Assembly (NCBI GenBank): GCA_029962745.1
Contig: CM057151.1
Coordinates: forward strand, 36,281,081-36,345,080
Reading direction: 5' to 3'
DNA: 64,000 nt
DNA from: Echinometra lucunter
Lineage: Eukaryota > Echinodermata > Echinoidea > Camarodonta > Echinometridae
The stretch's first letter is position 1, and each line of letters starts with the position of its first letter. Positions 44,561-59,200 of this stretch are shown in pieces. The translations under genes were made by a program, and so were the position numbers. Below the pieces are notes generated by a model. That model was not told where the DNA came from, did not search any database, and saw nothing but the letters and a program-made list of their open reading frames with translations.

Positions 44561-45944
44561 CTACAGGAAATGAAGGGCAGAGGCCGTTATGCAATGGAAA
44601 TGATTTTCATGTGGGATTAAATTAAGGGTTGAAAATGATTCTACACTTCAGTCTAGGCACATCATCTGAATTTCAACTATCTCAGGCATAAAACAAGAAA
44701 TCCTGATCCTGATGAAGATATTTATACTGCGCAACATATCCACGCCAAAGGCTGCTCAAGGTGCTTGCAATGAATTATCATACACATTATTACTACCCCG
44801 GCAGTGCCAGGTTACCATACACCTGGGCAGAGTGCAGCAAAGGTGGATTAAATGTTTTGCTGAAGGACATAAGGGGCCGGGCATCAGTGGGACTCGAACT
44901 CATGACCCTTAATCAGTGGCGGCACCAAGGGGGGGCATGGGGGGGCATTTGCCCCCCCACTCAGAAGCTTGCCCCCCAGTTGCCCCCCCCCCCAGAAATT
45001 TTGAGGACCGAAAAGAAAAATTATACAGTAATTTGTAAATAAGTAGATGTTGTCATAAGCATCATATTCAAGCTGTGAAGTGCTCTAAAATACCATTTTC
45101 CTCTCTTCAAAACTTTGATTGAAAACAAAAAAGTGGTTATTTTTGGCGAGCTCGCTTCGCTCGCTCCTCATATTTTAAAATTTCTTTTCTAAAATTCGAT
45201 TAAAAACAAGAAAAGCAGCCATTTTGGGCTCGCTCGCTTTGCTCGCTCATCATATTTCAGAATATTTATTCGAAAATACGATTAAAAACCAAAAAAGCGG
45301 TTATTTTTTGTTCACTCGCTTTGCTCGCTCAAATTGATATTAAAATGTGTGTAAGAGGGAAAAAAAAAACTAGTCCAAAAATTCTATTATCCCCCCCCCC
45401 CACTCCTCAAAGTGGATTTACGCCGGCGACTAAAACTCGCGCTTCAGTCTCGATTTTTCCATACACGCAAAAAAAAATTGACTGCCCCTGCCCCCCAACA
45501 TTTTCTTTTGCCCTCCATTTGCCCCCCCCCCCCCCCCCCCACTTTAACAATCCTGGTGCCGCCACTGCCCTTAATAGAGCGTGCACCTTATCAGCTTTGC
45601 CACAACACCTCCATCATCGGGGGAAGTTCATGTAGAAATGATTACTCACCAAGTTGTTTCTGCTGGACATGAGGATGCCTGAGTATTCTTTGGTCCAATC
45701 ACTGGGGCAAGTTGTCCTACCGGGAAGCATAAGAATAGCTTGTCGTCCTCCATTGGTCATGCAGGCAGCACAGGGGACATCCTGCAGATATGATGACAAT
45801 GGGAAAAGCGGTAAAGGAACATGTTTTGCTGAAGTATTCAATTTTCCATGCACAATGACTCCTGGACATGAAATAATTATTAATTGCAATGAAACTGTAC
45901 TTCTTCTACTACTACTGCTGCTGCTGCTGCTGCTACTACTACTG

Positions 45945-45979
<35 letters not shown>

Positions 45980-47238
45980 ATTACTACTGCTACTGCTGCT
46001 ACTGCTGCCGCTACTACTACTGCTGCTACTGCTGCTGCTGCTGCTGCTATTACTACTGCTACTGCTGCTACTGCTGCCGCTACTACTACTGCTGCTACTG
46101 CTACTACTACTGCTACTGCTGCTACTACTACTGCTGCTGCTGCTATTATTACTGCTACTACTACTGCTGCTGCTGCTACTGCTACTGATAATGATAATAA
46201 TAATTATAATAATAATGAAAATGATGAAAATAATGATAATGACAATAATAATGATAATAAAGACTATTTCTAAAGCACCTACTTCACATGACTTTGTGCT
46301 CAAGGTGCAATGTGTGAAAAAAAAGATAAAGGTACATCATGGATAAGGAAAATGCAAAGATTTAACAGCTTTTTCCCATAAAAGTAGATTTTCTGAATGC
46401 AATTTTGAAACAAATTTTGAGGGCATTTTGAAACAATCTATATCGGAAATGTTACACATTTCTTGTGGCAATTGATTATAACGAATCCCACTCCTGACCC
46501 CTCCCACACTCTACGAAATAGCCTAGCAACCCTCCCCGTCCCGTGGAGATCATCGGGGACACTGTTATACTTACATGGCCATGGAGGTCTGTTTGCTCTT
46601 CGAAGTTATTGCCATTCCTGTACTCGAGGCTGTAGAGCCTTCCCCTATATTCCTGTCGACCAGATACAGTCATACCGTACTCCGGTTCCATCACCATACA
46701 CAAGATGTTGCTGCCACCGCCTTTGTTGAGTGTCTGGCTGCTGCCTGATGCTGCAAAACCTACAGAATCCCAAACATTAAGTGGAAAATTTGAATTGAAC
46801 TATATAAAGTTATTATACTATGTAGATTCCCCTAGGCGAACGAATTGGCCCGGTCCCCACTTGCCAATGAATGATGTTCCCCAATGCATAAAGAAAGAAA
46901 CAAAAAATTTGATCTGAGGTATAAATTGTATTGCCAATACAGTCATACGTATATTTAAAAAAAACTATCAGCAACCATTATTTTGGGATACAATGTGTTT
47001 TTATTCATAGGTGTGTACTAAAGACATCGTCACCACTTGTTTCTTGAAGTTGAGGTACTCCCTGACTGATCTCCGTTGAATTAACGATCTTTTCTCATAA
47101 TACTTTACAATGTACTTTTACTGACTCCTTTTTGTTTCCCTGAGACTGCATCAAATGGGATGCTACCTAGCAAAATCTCTGACAAGCAAGAGAGAGAGAG
47201 AGAGAGGAGGAGACGGAGAGAGATGAGAGAGGATGGAG

Positions 47239-47296
<58 letters not shown>

Positions 47297-50200
47297 GTTC
47301 ATGGCGGACGTACGCCGAGGGTGAGGAGCAAGTGCCCTTTCCAACCCCGGATCGGCCACTGATACTGTTTCTTCATGAATGTTGTTGCTATGGTGGTAAA
47401 CTTGCAAACAAGAAACCTTCCATATTATATACCTGAATAAATCAAGCTCGATGAATTTGGGCAATCATCCGCACCCCAGTGATAGTACACGCTTCCTGTA
47501 GATTGTTTGACGGGTGCCTCCTCGGCGGTGACAGCAGCCGTCTTTGACTCTCCTTGCGATCTGGACCTGGGACCCTGCCATGACCATTGAAGACAATAAC
47601 AAAGGAAATGTAAGGGCATGGCAGGAAATATATGTTTCTTTGAGTTAGATAAGATTTTGACACTTTATACAGTGTGTTTCATAGAAAAGGAAACAAGATT
47701 TTTTTTTCTCCTCATCAATTACCAAAAAAATAATAATGATAACAATATGATTACGATTTCTTGATAAATTGGTATTGATTGGCATGATGCCAAAGATCAT
47801 TTCTTCCTCTTTCATATGATATCTAATATGCTATGACATTGACACGCACGACTATTTTATGAAAAGTAATATCAAAAGTAGTTTGAACACAGCATGAATA
47901 ATGTAATTACATCAAATTAGAACAAAACAAAATATGAATACAAACAAAGCAAAGACAGGTGATCACTCAACATTTTTGCAGTTTTGAAATGAGATTGGGA
48001 TCCATATTTAGCCCCAAAGTCGTTCCACATGACCCCTCCTCCCTTGTCTGTCCACGCCAGTGAAAGGAAAGAGGGAATCAGTTCATACAGCCGTTCGTTG
48101 TGTTGATCACTACTAGTGCGCAAATCACTTTTGGCATAGAACTGCTATAATTCGGTCGTCCTTATCTCTTTCCTCACAAATGTGGCGCCAAATGAAAGTA
48201 GAAGAAAAATTGCCTTTCTTTAAAATAAACTATCATGTTAATAAGTATATTCGGTGAGATATACTGCTGTGGAAAGTTGGGTTTCTTTTTTTGTGAAACA
48301 CACTGTGCATGTATCTCTGTTTGCGAAGAAAGGAAATGTAAGGACAAACGGAAATATAAATGTATGTTTCTTTCACTGAGATAAGATTTCGACACTATTA
48401 TCTGATTTCAGAGAAAGGAAAGGAAGCGAAATCTCTTTATCTGATGGACACTTATATTTCGATAGGCTTGCTTCTCTCTGAACAACAGCAGCAACAGCAA
48501 AAGATTTGATGTTATTGATTCATTTTCATATTCTATTTATTATGCCCCCTCTCGCCCCCGCCCACCTGATGAGCATCTCCACATTATGAAATGAAGGTAG
48601 GTAATGTCAGCAACATCAACCAAAATGAGAGGTATGTTGTTCTCCTTTTCTCTCAGTTTCTCAATTTCTCTTTCTCGAATTTGTTCAATTCATGGCTAAT
48701 GGCTCATGGCAACATACACTCACACACCTACTCTATCTGCTGATAACAAGGTTAGTTATCATCTTGGAATCAAAGCACTTTATGATGTAAACGACCCTTA
48801 TTCATTTTGGGGTGTCGTATGAAAAACATTGTCCTCTTTCTGCATAGAACCTTTCTTCCAATTTACGCAAAAACAGGTCTGTCCAAGTTCACATTTTCAG
48901 AAATGTACACCGAAGTTATTTTCCTTTTCTGTTTATTTCTGAGCATTCGTAGATTATTATGCACCTCCATCTTTAGGGGTCGCACTATGATAATTATTGT
49001 TATTGAACTTGATCACGATGCATGATCCAAACGTATACTTCAGACTACGGAGAAAGGCCTCATTGTTTATTATGATCAAGTTCAATAGTTCATCAAAAAG
49101 CACCTAAGAGAAAATATCCTTGAATCATGAAATGTGCAACGCAAATACGTTATTCAAATGCACTTTCAATTCTTTTAATTCTTTCATATCGAAATTCTCC
49201 AACCTAATTTCACTCCCACTCCGCCCCCGGTGTTTCCCCTAATGTACCCATTAGTACCCAAACACAAGTAGCCTTCGGAATACAATCAATTAGCGAAGTA
49301 ATAACGACATTGAATTCATTTGGAATTGTTTTCCTCATCCGATATACAATACAAGTAACTTGAATTTACGGAAACAACGCAATTCCTTTTTGGCAAGTCA
49401 CAGACAAACGTCCGGAAAGAATTCTCTAGCCTTCAACGCAGCAAAAAAAAAAAAAAAAAAAACTAGTTTCAAGTACGATCTAGATCTGGCTACTAAGATA
49501 GATGAACAATATTTAGGGTATCTTTCAAAATTCAGTCGTAGTCGGGTCGTCGTTCAGAAAATCCAGTCGCCGTTAGATCGTCAGTCAGCCGCGGTCATGG
49601 TCAGTTCGTCATCAGGTCCTCTTTCAGAATCTAGTCGTAGTCAAATTGTCTTTCAGAAGCCGGTCGTATTGTGTCATGAATAATCTGGTCGTAATTTAGT
49701 TGTGTTTCAGAATCCAGTCGTTGTCATGTCCTCCTTATCTCATCTTTTAGACTCCAGTCGTAGTCGATCGTCTTTGAGAATCCAGTTGTCAGAGACAGTC
49801 TGTCAGAAGCCGGCCGTATTGTGCCGCAAAGAATCCAGTTGTAAGTCGTGTTTCAGAAACCAGCCGTTGTCAGGTCCTGCTGTAGAATGCGATCGTACCA
49901 GGTCGTCTTTCAGAATCAATTCGCAGTTAGATTGTTTTTAAGTCAGGTTTGTAAGGTGTGCAGTGGCCTTAAATCACCTTTCAACACACTCTTAGTGGCG
50001 GAACAGGAAAGCTGGCCTGGGCGTTAAGCTTGTGATCATTTTTACAAACCGAATAGCGGTCAAGGTGTAAAGCAGTTCACTAAAACTTTCGGTCCTGTCA
50101 AAATTATCTAGACATTTCAATAATATCCAACTGTTGGGAGCAATAGTACAACACTTATCTAAATGTTTGTGTATCCGCTGACCGTACTTGTCTGCTTTTG

Positions 50201-53200
50201 GTAGACGAATTATAGGTAAAGGGACGTATGGCTGGGTTGTCGAATGTTCTTTTAGAAACAATAAAATAAAATAAGGTACCGGGACATTTGGTCATGTTCC
50301 GTGATATAATCCTTCAATTATCTTAATGTTTGCCCCTGGGGCCCGTTGCATAAAACTTACTATAATAGTAACTTTACTATTATAGCAACTTACTTGAATT
50401 TGATTGGCTGTTGAGCAACATGACATCATCAACAGCCAATCAAAATCCAGTTAGTTACTATAATAGTAGAGTTACTATTATCAGATAGTAAGTTTTATGC
50501 AAAGGGCCCCTCTAATGGGAAATATTGCATTGGGTTCTTCCGAGAGACCTTGCTAAAGATACTTTTAATTCCCTAATCATTTATCGATTGATCAATATTC
50601 CGGGGGTTAATTGTCATTATCCTAGAGAAATCATCTCGAAGTTACAACTAGCACTAAGAAGAGAGAAAGAGGCCGTCACGCTCGTTGAAATAACATTACA
50701 AATACATAAGGAGCCTCTTCAGAGGAAACCCTCACCGGGCATTACGCCAGTATTATATATGTTTTGAAATGACCCTGTCGTTGATAATAATGAAAGAGTT
50801 TTTGGTAATATAAAACAAACTGGTACCCAATCGTTCACGAAGAAAAGAGCACAGAGCTGGTGAGATACAAACAAAAGACGTCAAATTAATGTTCATGTCC
50901 AATACAAAAGAATGATTAACTATATCGAACAAAAGATAGATTTTGTTGATTCGTCAGGAACCACCTACGCTACGGAACTGCCAAATGAAATCATTAACCT
51001 TCTGATGTAACCTGTATTACATCCTTTTGATTTTTAGATGTGTTTCTAATCGCTATGGTCGGTAAGTTTTTTGCGGTCAGTGGGAAAACACCGATTATGT
51101 TTGGGCGGGGGTCGGGGGGGGGGGGGTTAGAGGGGATGGCAAATTTCTTGTTTGTTCAAAATCTTGACTAGAGCACTCATGCTAAGTTTTGATTTCAAAT
51201 ATCAAGCTTCAAATATCCTTCACTTCTTCCGGTTGCCAGAATCCCCAGGTACGCCACCATACGAATCTTTGCACCAAATCTTACGAAAAGAATATATGTA
51301 TCAAGAAACAAAGAGTCAGTAAACTAAAGACAATATCTTTGATTTTGATTTTTCGCCATTATTGACTATTGTTTGCGGACGTGTCAAACGAAATGATTAA
51401 CTTTAAGAGGACACCTGTCATACATCCTTTTATTTATAAATGTGTTTCTAATTGCTATGGTTGGTGGGTTTTTGCGGTCATAGAGAACAGACTGATTACG
51501 TTTGTGCAAGGGGATGGGGGTGAAAATTTCCTTATTTGTTCCGGCTACCAGAAACCCTTGGCACGCCACCGTATGAATGTTTATTCGAAAAAAAAAATTA
51601 CTTGTATCGAATAATAAACATGATAAACGGCCAATTTAACACAGACATTATATTTTTTTCATTTTTTCGGTTACAATTATTTGCAGACTTTCCTTAATGC
51701 CATCATTAACTTTCTGATGAAAACTATATTATATCCTTTCGTCTTGGGGTACGTCTGTTTCTAATTGATATACTATAGTTTTTGCCCTTTGTTGGTAAAC
51801 TTTTTTGTATCGAATAATGAGGGGCTATTTACCTAAGATAGTACCTTTTTAGCTAATATTTTGCAGCCCTGCCAAATGCAAACATTAACCTTCTGATGTA
51901 AACTGTATTACATCCTTTTATTTTGTCGATGTGTTTCTAATTGCTATGGTTGGTTGGTTTTTGCGGTTAAGCAGATCAGGTCTTTTTCCCTTGTTCAGGA
52001 TGTTGCAACTGGTCACATGGTGCTCTAAATATGATCACATCGGGGTGAAAAGGTGATTTAAGGTCACACCAAAACACTTGGGTTACGTACCTGTAGACTG
52101 AATATTAAGTTTATTTCCACTATATTTGGCGAGGGGGGGGGGGGGCTATTTCTTTGATATATTTCTTTATATTGATATTCAGGTCATTGTACTCATTGTA
52201 GAAAAAATAATAAGAATAAAGCGCGAGGTCAAATCAGGCTTCCAAAAATAGAAATCTGTACTTTTCAGAACACTTACACCATCGAAATAACTAAGCGATT
52301 ATTCTAAAAAGTCTTTATTTTCATGTATATCAGACAATCGGTTCTCAATATGCTTCTTACAAAGAGCTTAAGACTGAAATGAGATGCGAAGAAGATCCGT
52401 ATGAGTGACATATGGAAAATACGACAGGGATTCACAACATTGTCTGTTTGAGATATCAGTGAATATTCCTCAGATGTGCATATCATGTACGAGACAAAGA
52501 GCTCCTGAACAAAAGATGTGATGTATCAACTACACGAACTTCCAATGTTAGGCACTAAAATGGCTTTTTAAAAAAGAAAAAAGAAAAGAAAAAGACAGTA
52601 AATTCATAGAATTCAAATAGGCCTATCAAAGGATCAAATATGCTACCATTCCACAAAAGATATCAAATGCTTCGTGTATGACAGGGTCGTCTTTCTCTGT
52701 TCCTGATCAAGGTGCCACATACAGTACGATTTTCCAAGTAATCTTTTAAAGATATTATTTTCGCCGTCGTTTCATCCATGTTATTCTATTCATTTTAGCT
52801 TAGGGAAGAGTACACAGTACACAACATGCCTGATAAAGCAGCAACAACAAGAAAATACGTTTTTAAAAATGAATAATTCTATGTAAGAAGTTTGTATCCT
52901 ACAGCAAAATCTGCACCACCTTTTGAATAATGATGATGATAATGAGTCACTTGGGACTGCTTAAAAGATTAGTTCATTTCGAACACACGTTCATACGCGT
53001 TAGAACTATATCTGTACTATCGATTAATTGATAGTACATCAGAATAAACGATAAACCATCCCATACAATTCGGCAGTATAGAATAAAACACACACACACC
53101 AAAGGACTAAGCTGTACATTATTGCCCGGCCCTTTTTTGGGTACATTTTGTCTTTCTCCGTCTCTCTTTGTTCTCCTTTTTTATTTTGCCTGCATAGTCG

Positions 53201-56200
53201 ATTTAAATTATCGATTTAAATTTTATATCATTGATTTAAATTTTATATCACTGATTTAAATTTTATCTAAAATTACGCGAGATCACGGTATAATGGTCAA
53301 ATATTTTTTTTGTGAAATGACTTTCTTTAAAATGCATGCAAAGAAAAGAACATTTCCCCCTCTCAACTGCTCAACAAAATATTCATTTTTTTAAAAAGAA
53401 GAAATCACTTAGTTTGTTTGGATTAAATAAGTTCCTGTCCATATCACATTAAATTCATTTCGTTCCGTATATAGGCATTCCATTTAACCAAAGTTTTATA
53501 AGGATTGTATGTTGATCCTGGGTTATTCGAAAAATGAAAAGAAAAAAAAAAAGGAAAAAAGTAAGAGAATCCTGTTTAGACGGCCCAGTTTCATTTCCAT
53601 TGCGACAGGTGTTGACTCGTTAGAATGCTGGCGATTATTTGGTTTTGCCATTATGAGGAAAGCCATGTATATTTGGATTCAGAGATTCATTGGCGCAGCG
53701 TTGGGCCAGCAAGGAGTGGGATAGGGGAAGCACTGGTGTTTGGGGGGCACCATCTCTTTCGGCGAATCATATCAACTCAAATCAATGCAATTCAATGTAA
53801 TGCATTTTGGGTTATCATAAACATTTCAAACAACGCATTTTCCAGATTAATCGTTGAAATGGAATATCATTATCAACACGTAAATAAACAACAAAAAAGG
53901 GGTAAAAATGAAAATGAAATATAGGCCTTTATAAGAGGAAATTATAAAATCGGGAAAATGCGACAGTACTCGGGAACGAAATTTGAATCATAAGACCACC
54001 GTCAAGGAATGTAAGCGAATGATCTTAACCTCCTCTCCTTGTCTCCCCCAATTTCCCATACCCTTCCTCTCGTTTTTCTGTCCCCCTCTCCATTCGTGGA
54101 AGGAGGGGGGGGGCACTTGCCCTGTGCCCTCCTCCTTTATGCATTCACCAATACCTCGACTGTGATAAAATGATAGATGTATCAAAACATTCAAACGCCG
54201 CCATGTTTTATTTTGATAATCGGAGTTTGTGATTGTAGCTGCTCTAACATTGTCGGTAAACGACGGAAAGGGACGGCGGTTGACACAGTTTGAATTCGGT
54301 CATTCCTCAAGTTCACCGAACCTCACAAGTCTGCTAAATGTTTTGTTATTAATGTTACAAGCCAACGAAAAATATATAATATCATGGATTATCTTTCTCT
54401 TGACAATAACAAATTAGTTTACTTTACACTGAAAGATGGCTACATGGATTCACAATGATTTTAAGCCATTTATATGAAGAAGACTGCATGCCCTGACGTT
54501 TTTCTCCTTGATATCGGATCCGACTGATCTTCACTGACCATGAATAAATTCAGATCCTTTATTAAACACCGAACTACTTTGTGGAACAGGTGAAACTCAT
54601 ATCACCTGCAAAGTGTTTTTACCTCAGCTCTACTTTATCATTCCTATATAATATTTCACAATTGATCTGAAATCAGTTCAAACCAGTTCACTCCAGTTTA
54701 ATCCAGTTCAGTCCAGTTCAGACCAGTTTAAATTGGTTCAAAGTTTGGTGACCATGCAGTTTAATGACCTTTGAGCTTGTCTAGTATTTTGACACGAATG
54801 TTATCAGTATGATCGAGGGGGGGGGGGGGGCACTCGTTATTCCTAGGGTTCGTCTGTTTAAAAGTTCACACTTCCAAACATTATACGGGGTTCTGTCTCA
54901 TTTTTCGAATTATGAACCCTTGGAATTACGAAACATATTTCATTCTCGGAATTACGAACCTGAATGTTGGGTAAACAAAGCTTTCTGATTACTGAACCTT
55001 CTGATCAACGAAACTTCCGAATTATGAGACATGGTAGACGGTACGGCACGGCCCAAGCAGATGGGGGGGGGGGGGGGGGGGGGGTGTCAGGTGTTAAGAA
55101 TTTTTATCTGCTCCACATGTTAGTTGTGTTGTATAAAGGAAGTGAATAATGCATACTGGAATTGGACTCGATATCAAGGTGAAAATCTTCGTGTCCATTA
55201 GTTATGACACTTACTTCTACTTGATAAAACAATACTTTCAAGGTTTAACCATTCTGAGTTATCTGGATGGATATCCCCCTCTCTCCAATCTTTGCGGGGC
55301 TACTCCACACCCCCCCCCCCCAACACCTTGTGATTGATGCCCTTATAATTCATTTCAAGAATCTTTTAAAAAAATACCGGTTCCTTGTTTGCATTTTAAT
55401 TCTTAAAATGGAAAGTGGGAATTAAACAACAATTAAACAACATTAAACAGTTTTAAACAATCATTTACAGGATGCTGGACCCTGTGGAATGGAAACAATG
55501 CCATTTACCTCATTGCATTTCACTACATTTTTCTACAAACAAGAAATATAACAACAGAGGCTGACGTAGAAAAGAAAGATTAAATATCATGTTTCAACAC
55601 TGTGTATAATTTGATTTGGTTTCATACACTGAACTTCAAATTTTTTTCTGGGTTTGTAGAAAATAAAGGGTTCGAAAAGAATGGATATTGCCTGACATGG
55701 TGTGACCTCTGCCCCCCCCCCTCTATCTTCGAAAATCCAGCTATAGGGACATTTAAGTAGACTGAAACTTAACCCACAAGACCAACTAAACGCAAAAGAA
55801 GATAGAGAAAAATGTTGTCCTGGCCCCCGTTTCATAAAACTTGTTATTAGTACAACGGCCACATTTCTATGACAAATTTGCTCCCAGCCATTCAGATGCA
55901 AGGGTATAACAGTTGTAAAGTACAAGTTGTTATTAATAACAAGTTTTAAGAAACGGGGCCCTGGTGGACTGCTGGTCTCCTGGCCCATCGAGCTAATGAA
56001 CAATGTCACAAGAGGCTAGAAGGACCAGTAGACAGAAATTGACGGTTTCGTAGGCTGTCGGTCTAATGAGCCCTGAAAATGTTGTTAAAAGGCTGCGAGG
56101 CCGACACTGCTGGTCTTGTGGGCTGTCAGCCAAAGTGGTTGTTGCCATTCAGCAGCCCCATCATTTGCCTATACAGCTTCGTTCTGCTGCCAGTTGGAAG

Positions 56201-59200
56201 GGAGGAGGGTGACAAGCTATTTAACCCGCTATCATTTTGTTCTCAGAAGACGACATACACCTTCGGCCCCTTGTGTGGCTACCAGTATATAGATCAAATG
56301 AATTTGATGGATAAATAACCAGAAAGGAAAAGTAGGCCTTTCATGAACCGCTGCATGCAGTTAAAGCGGGTCATTTGGCTGGGAAATCGGTGCAATCCGT
56401 CAACCCCAAAACAAGTTTCAATCTGTACCACCTATATGCAACAGGAGACACAGTCCAGTTAAGGATATACATAACCGGTTGTGATATTGTCAGCATATAA
56501 ATATCCTTTTCCCTCTTCTAACAAAAATCTCTCTCTTGCACACAAAAAAAAGATATCAAAACAGAGAACTGATGTATTTATGATGAGCTCAATAATAGCA
56601 AGAAGGGCAGTGGTCAGCGGAATTATGAAATGGAAAAGTGTGACGCGAATTGTTTCCCTTTCCGGTCTAAAACTGTGTCAATGATAATTTTGTTAAAGAT
56701 CTTGATAGGTTTTGTTGAAAGATGTGTTGTGCACTTTACACTCTGAAAAAGGGGTAAAAATGTGCCATGACGGTAATTATGTGTCCAACCAACTTTGGGT
56801 ATTTCTTTGGATATTTCTTTTTATCCAATTTGATGGAAAATTTGCCCATTCTAAAGTAATTGCTGCTTATTTTTACCCTAACTTGACAATATGCTTCCCG
56901 CGTTGGGTAAAAATATTGCCCAAAGTTGGTTGGACACTTTGGTTGGACATATAATTACCCTCGTGCTGGTTAAAATTTCACCCAATATTTTTTTTTACAG
57001 AGTATCCTGGAAAGTGATCCTTAAAGAATAAAAATTATGTAGGGCAGAGGTGTGACGGGATGTCCGTCTCGGGGTGATTTTTTAAAGGGACATTAGCAGG
57101 TATAGTTAAGGGCATGGACTTACTATAGTAAGTCCATGTTATAGGGTTAGTGAGAATACAAGATTCAGAGGGATTACTTGACAATTTAAATTGGGAAGGG
57201 GGGAGGGGGATTGGACTAAATCTACTGACAACTCCGCAACAAACAAACAAAAAAGGAAAGCGAAGTCCGATAGACAAATGAGGCGCCAATGCTCAGTTGG
57301 TAGAGCACTGGTGTCGTAATCCGATGACCCGGGTTCGAAACCAAGTCGATGGGCTAGTGCCCTTTGGTCACGCATTAATCCTCAGTACCAGGTCCTTCGG
57401 ACAGGACTTAAAGCCGCTGGTCCCCTGGATGCTTGCGTGTTTTCTTTAGCAGTCAGGTAAAACCAAATCAAATAACCAATAAGCCAAAAGGTTCATTTTT
57501 TTTTTTATTCACCGACAAGTATTTACAACATAATACATCAGAGAATTAGGTCATTATTGCCAATATCGTTGAGTTGGAAAAGGGGTGACCAGAATGGCTT
57601 GCTTTAATGATGGTCTTGCTTTCTATTCTGCCCTACTTTGGCAAAAGGAAGCAATTGACAAAAGTGACATTTTCTGTAAAAGAGCAAAATGTGTCTGTAA
57701 TTTTTGCTGACGTCAATGGAATATTGTCATATCTTACCGAACATATCTCTCAGCAGATTGAACGTTAATGTATAACATTTGGCCTGGAAGAAGAGCACGG
57801 TATATAAAATAAGAAAACATTAATAACTCATTTGGGTGGTATGTCACTTGCTTCCTTTTGCCAAAGTAGGGCAGAATCAAGAGTGAAGTATTTGATTGAA
57901 TGATTACTTCATCATCTAGCAAATAAAACCACTGAAAGTTTTACCTCTACAGCACGTCTTAGCTGGTCCATAGCATGGGACTGGTTCATCATCTGCATCT
58001 CTTGAGCGTGGATCAAGTCTCTGTTCGCCATCAGGATGGAGTTTGCCTGACATAGCTCCACATAGACTGCAATCATGCCTAGCAAAGCTCCACAGGCTAT
58101 AAAGACAGCAGCTACCGTACAGTACGGTAATATCCACCTGTTTGAAAATGATGCAGTTAGCATGAAAACTATTTTTGATAATTGGTAAAGATTGAGTTCT
58201 AGTATTTACTTTAAGCTGATAAGCGCTTATATTTTATAGATGCATATATTTGAAGAAATAATGCTCTAATCTATCCGTAATCATATACCAGACATAAACT
58301 GGTACACACTCAAGAACACACTTGACATATACTTCGTAAGATATCAAGCTGTGTTTAAAAATTCAGCAATCTTCCATTTCATTTCATGATATGCGAAAGG
58401 GTCAGATTTCTAAGTGAGGGGGTGACGACTCTTGCCGAAATGTCAACTTTGCATCCTTTTAATTTTGTGAGCGAGCGGATCGAGCATGAAAATATACTTC
58501 TCATGATACTATGTATTTTTTCTTCATCTTTATCATAATTACGTCTGAGGTATTACAAAAAATGGAAGAGAAAAGGGAAACATAGTCAAACAGGTCACCT
58601 CGTTGCCCGAATATGTGGTGGCCATGATGGCAGCTGCCCGAAAACTGAAGTTATAGTTGGACGTGACATGAAGACGGAGATGATACAATAATCATTCTGT
58701 CGAGTGGTAAAACGTTAATGCTTGCGGACTTTACATAGAAGAGGTTATTTCTTCATCTACTATGTTTTCAATGTAACATCAATTTGAGGGATAATGACAA
58801 AATCTTCAAATATCATGGGCAATGCTATTTGGGCAGGTTGGAAAAAGTCGTGTTATACCAGAGTTGACGGAACCCATTATACCTGAAGCATTACTTCTAG
58901 TACTGAACATGGATGTTCTCACATTTACCAGTCGTTCTTAAAACGTGTGAAAGAATGTAACAGACTCAATAAATGGAAATAGGATTTAGAAGTTAGAACT
59001 GTAGAAGATAAAGCATGACATTCATATTGTCTGATTTCCTATCAGTCAACTGTTAATATATAAATGTGACGGGGTTCCAATTCAAGATATGAAACGGGAT
59101 AGTTTCCATGAAAGATTCATTTCTGAAATTCCAATTAGTTGCTGAATAACACTGTGCATTTTGTACCAGCAGTGAAGAGAATTATTGTGCATATATTACG

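Larger units (their letters stand above)
49963..52067. mobile_element. Possible 2.1-kb composite between inverted GTGRCCTTAAATCACCTTT ends
   Basis: GTGGCCTTAAATCACCTTTC at 49963 faces the complement (GAAAAGGTGATTTAAGGTCAC) at 52048-52067. In between: a foldback (50338-50510), an unrecognised 80-codon frame (50525-50767) and four diverged direct repeats. Whether it is one element is uncertain. Confidence 0.4.

Noticed and set aside
45614..46346. Long poly-Ser and poly-Leu reading frames of about 230 codons on both strands
   Set aside because: They come from the GCT/ACT triplet array; only the part 45650-45781 (minus) is a true exon, with its own splice sites.
48530..48575. Possible collagenous exon of the C4-like gene (G-rich on the minus strand)
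   Set aside because: Translation gives no Gly every third residue and no splice sites; phases of neighbouring exons already fit.
49525..49962. CRISPR-like spaced repeats
   Set aside because: Units are degenerate and tandem without unique spacers, in an animal genome.
57283..57360. Functional tRNA gene
   Set aside because: A and B boxes are good, but no acceptor stem pairs and the sequence continues into a SINE body.
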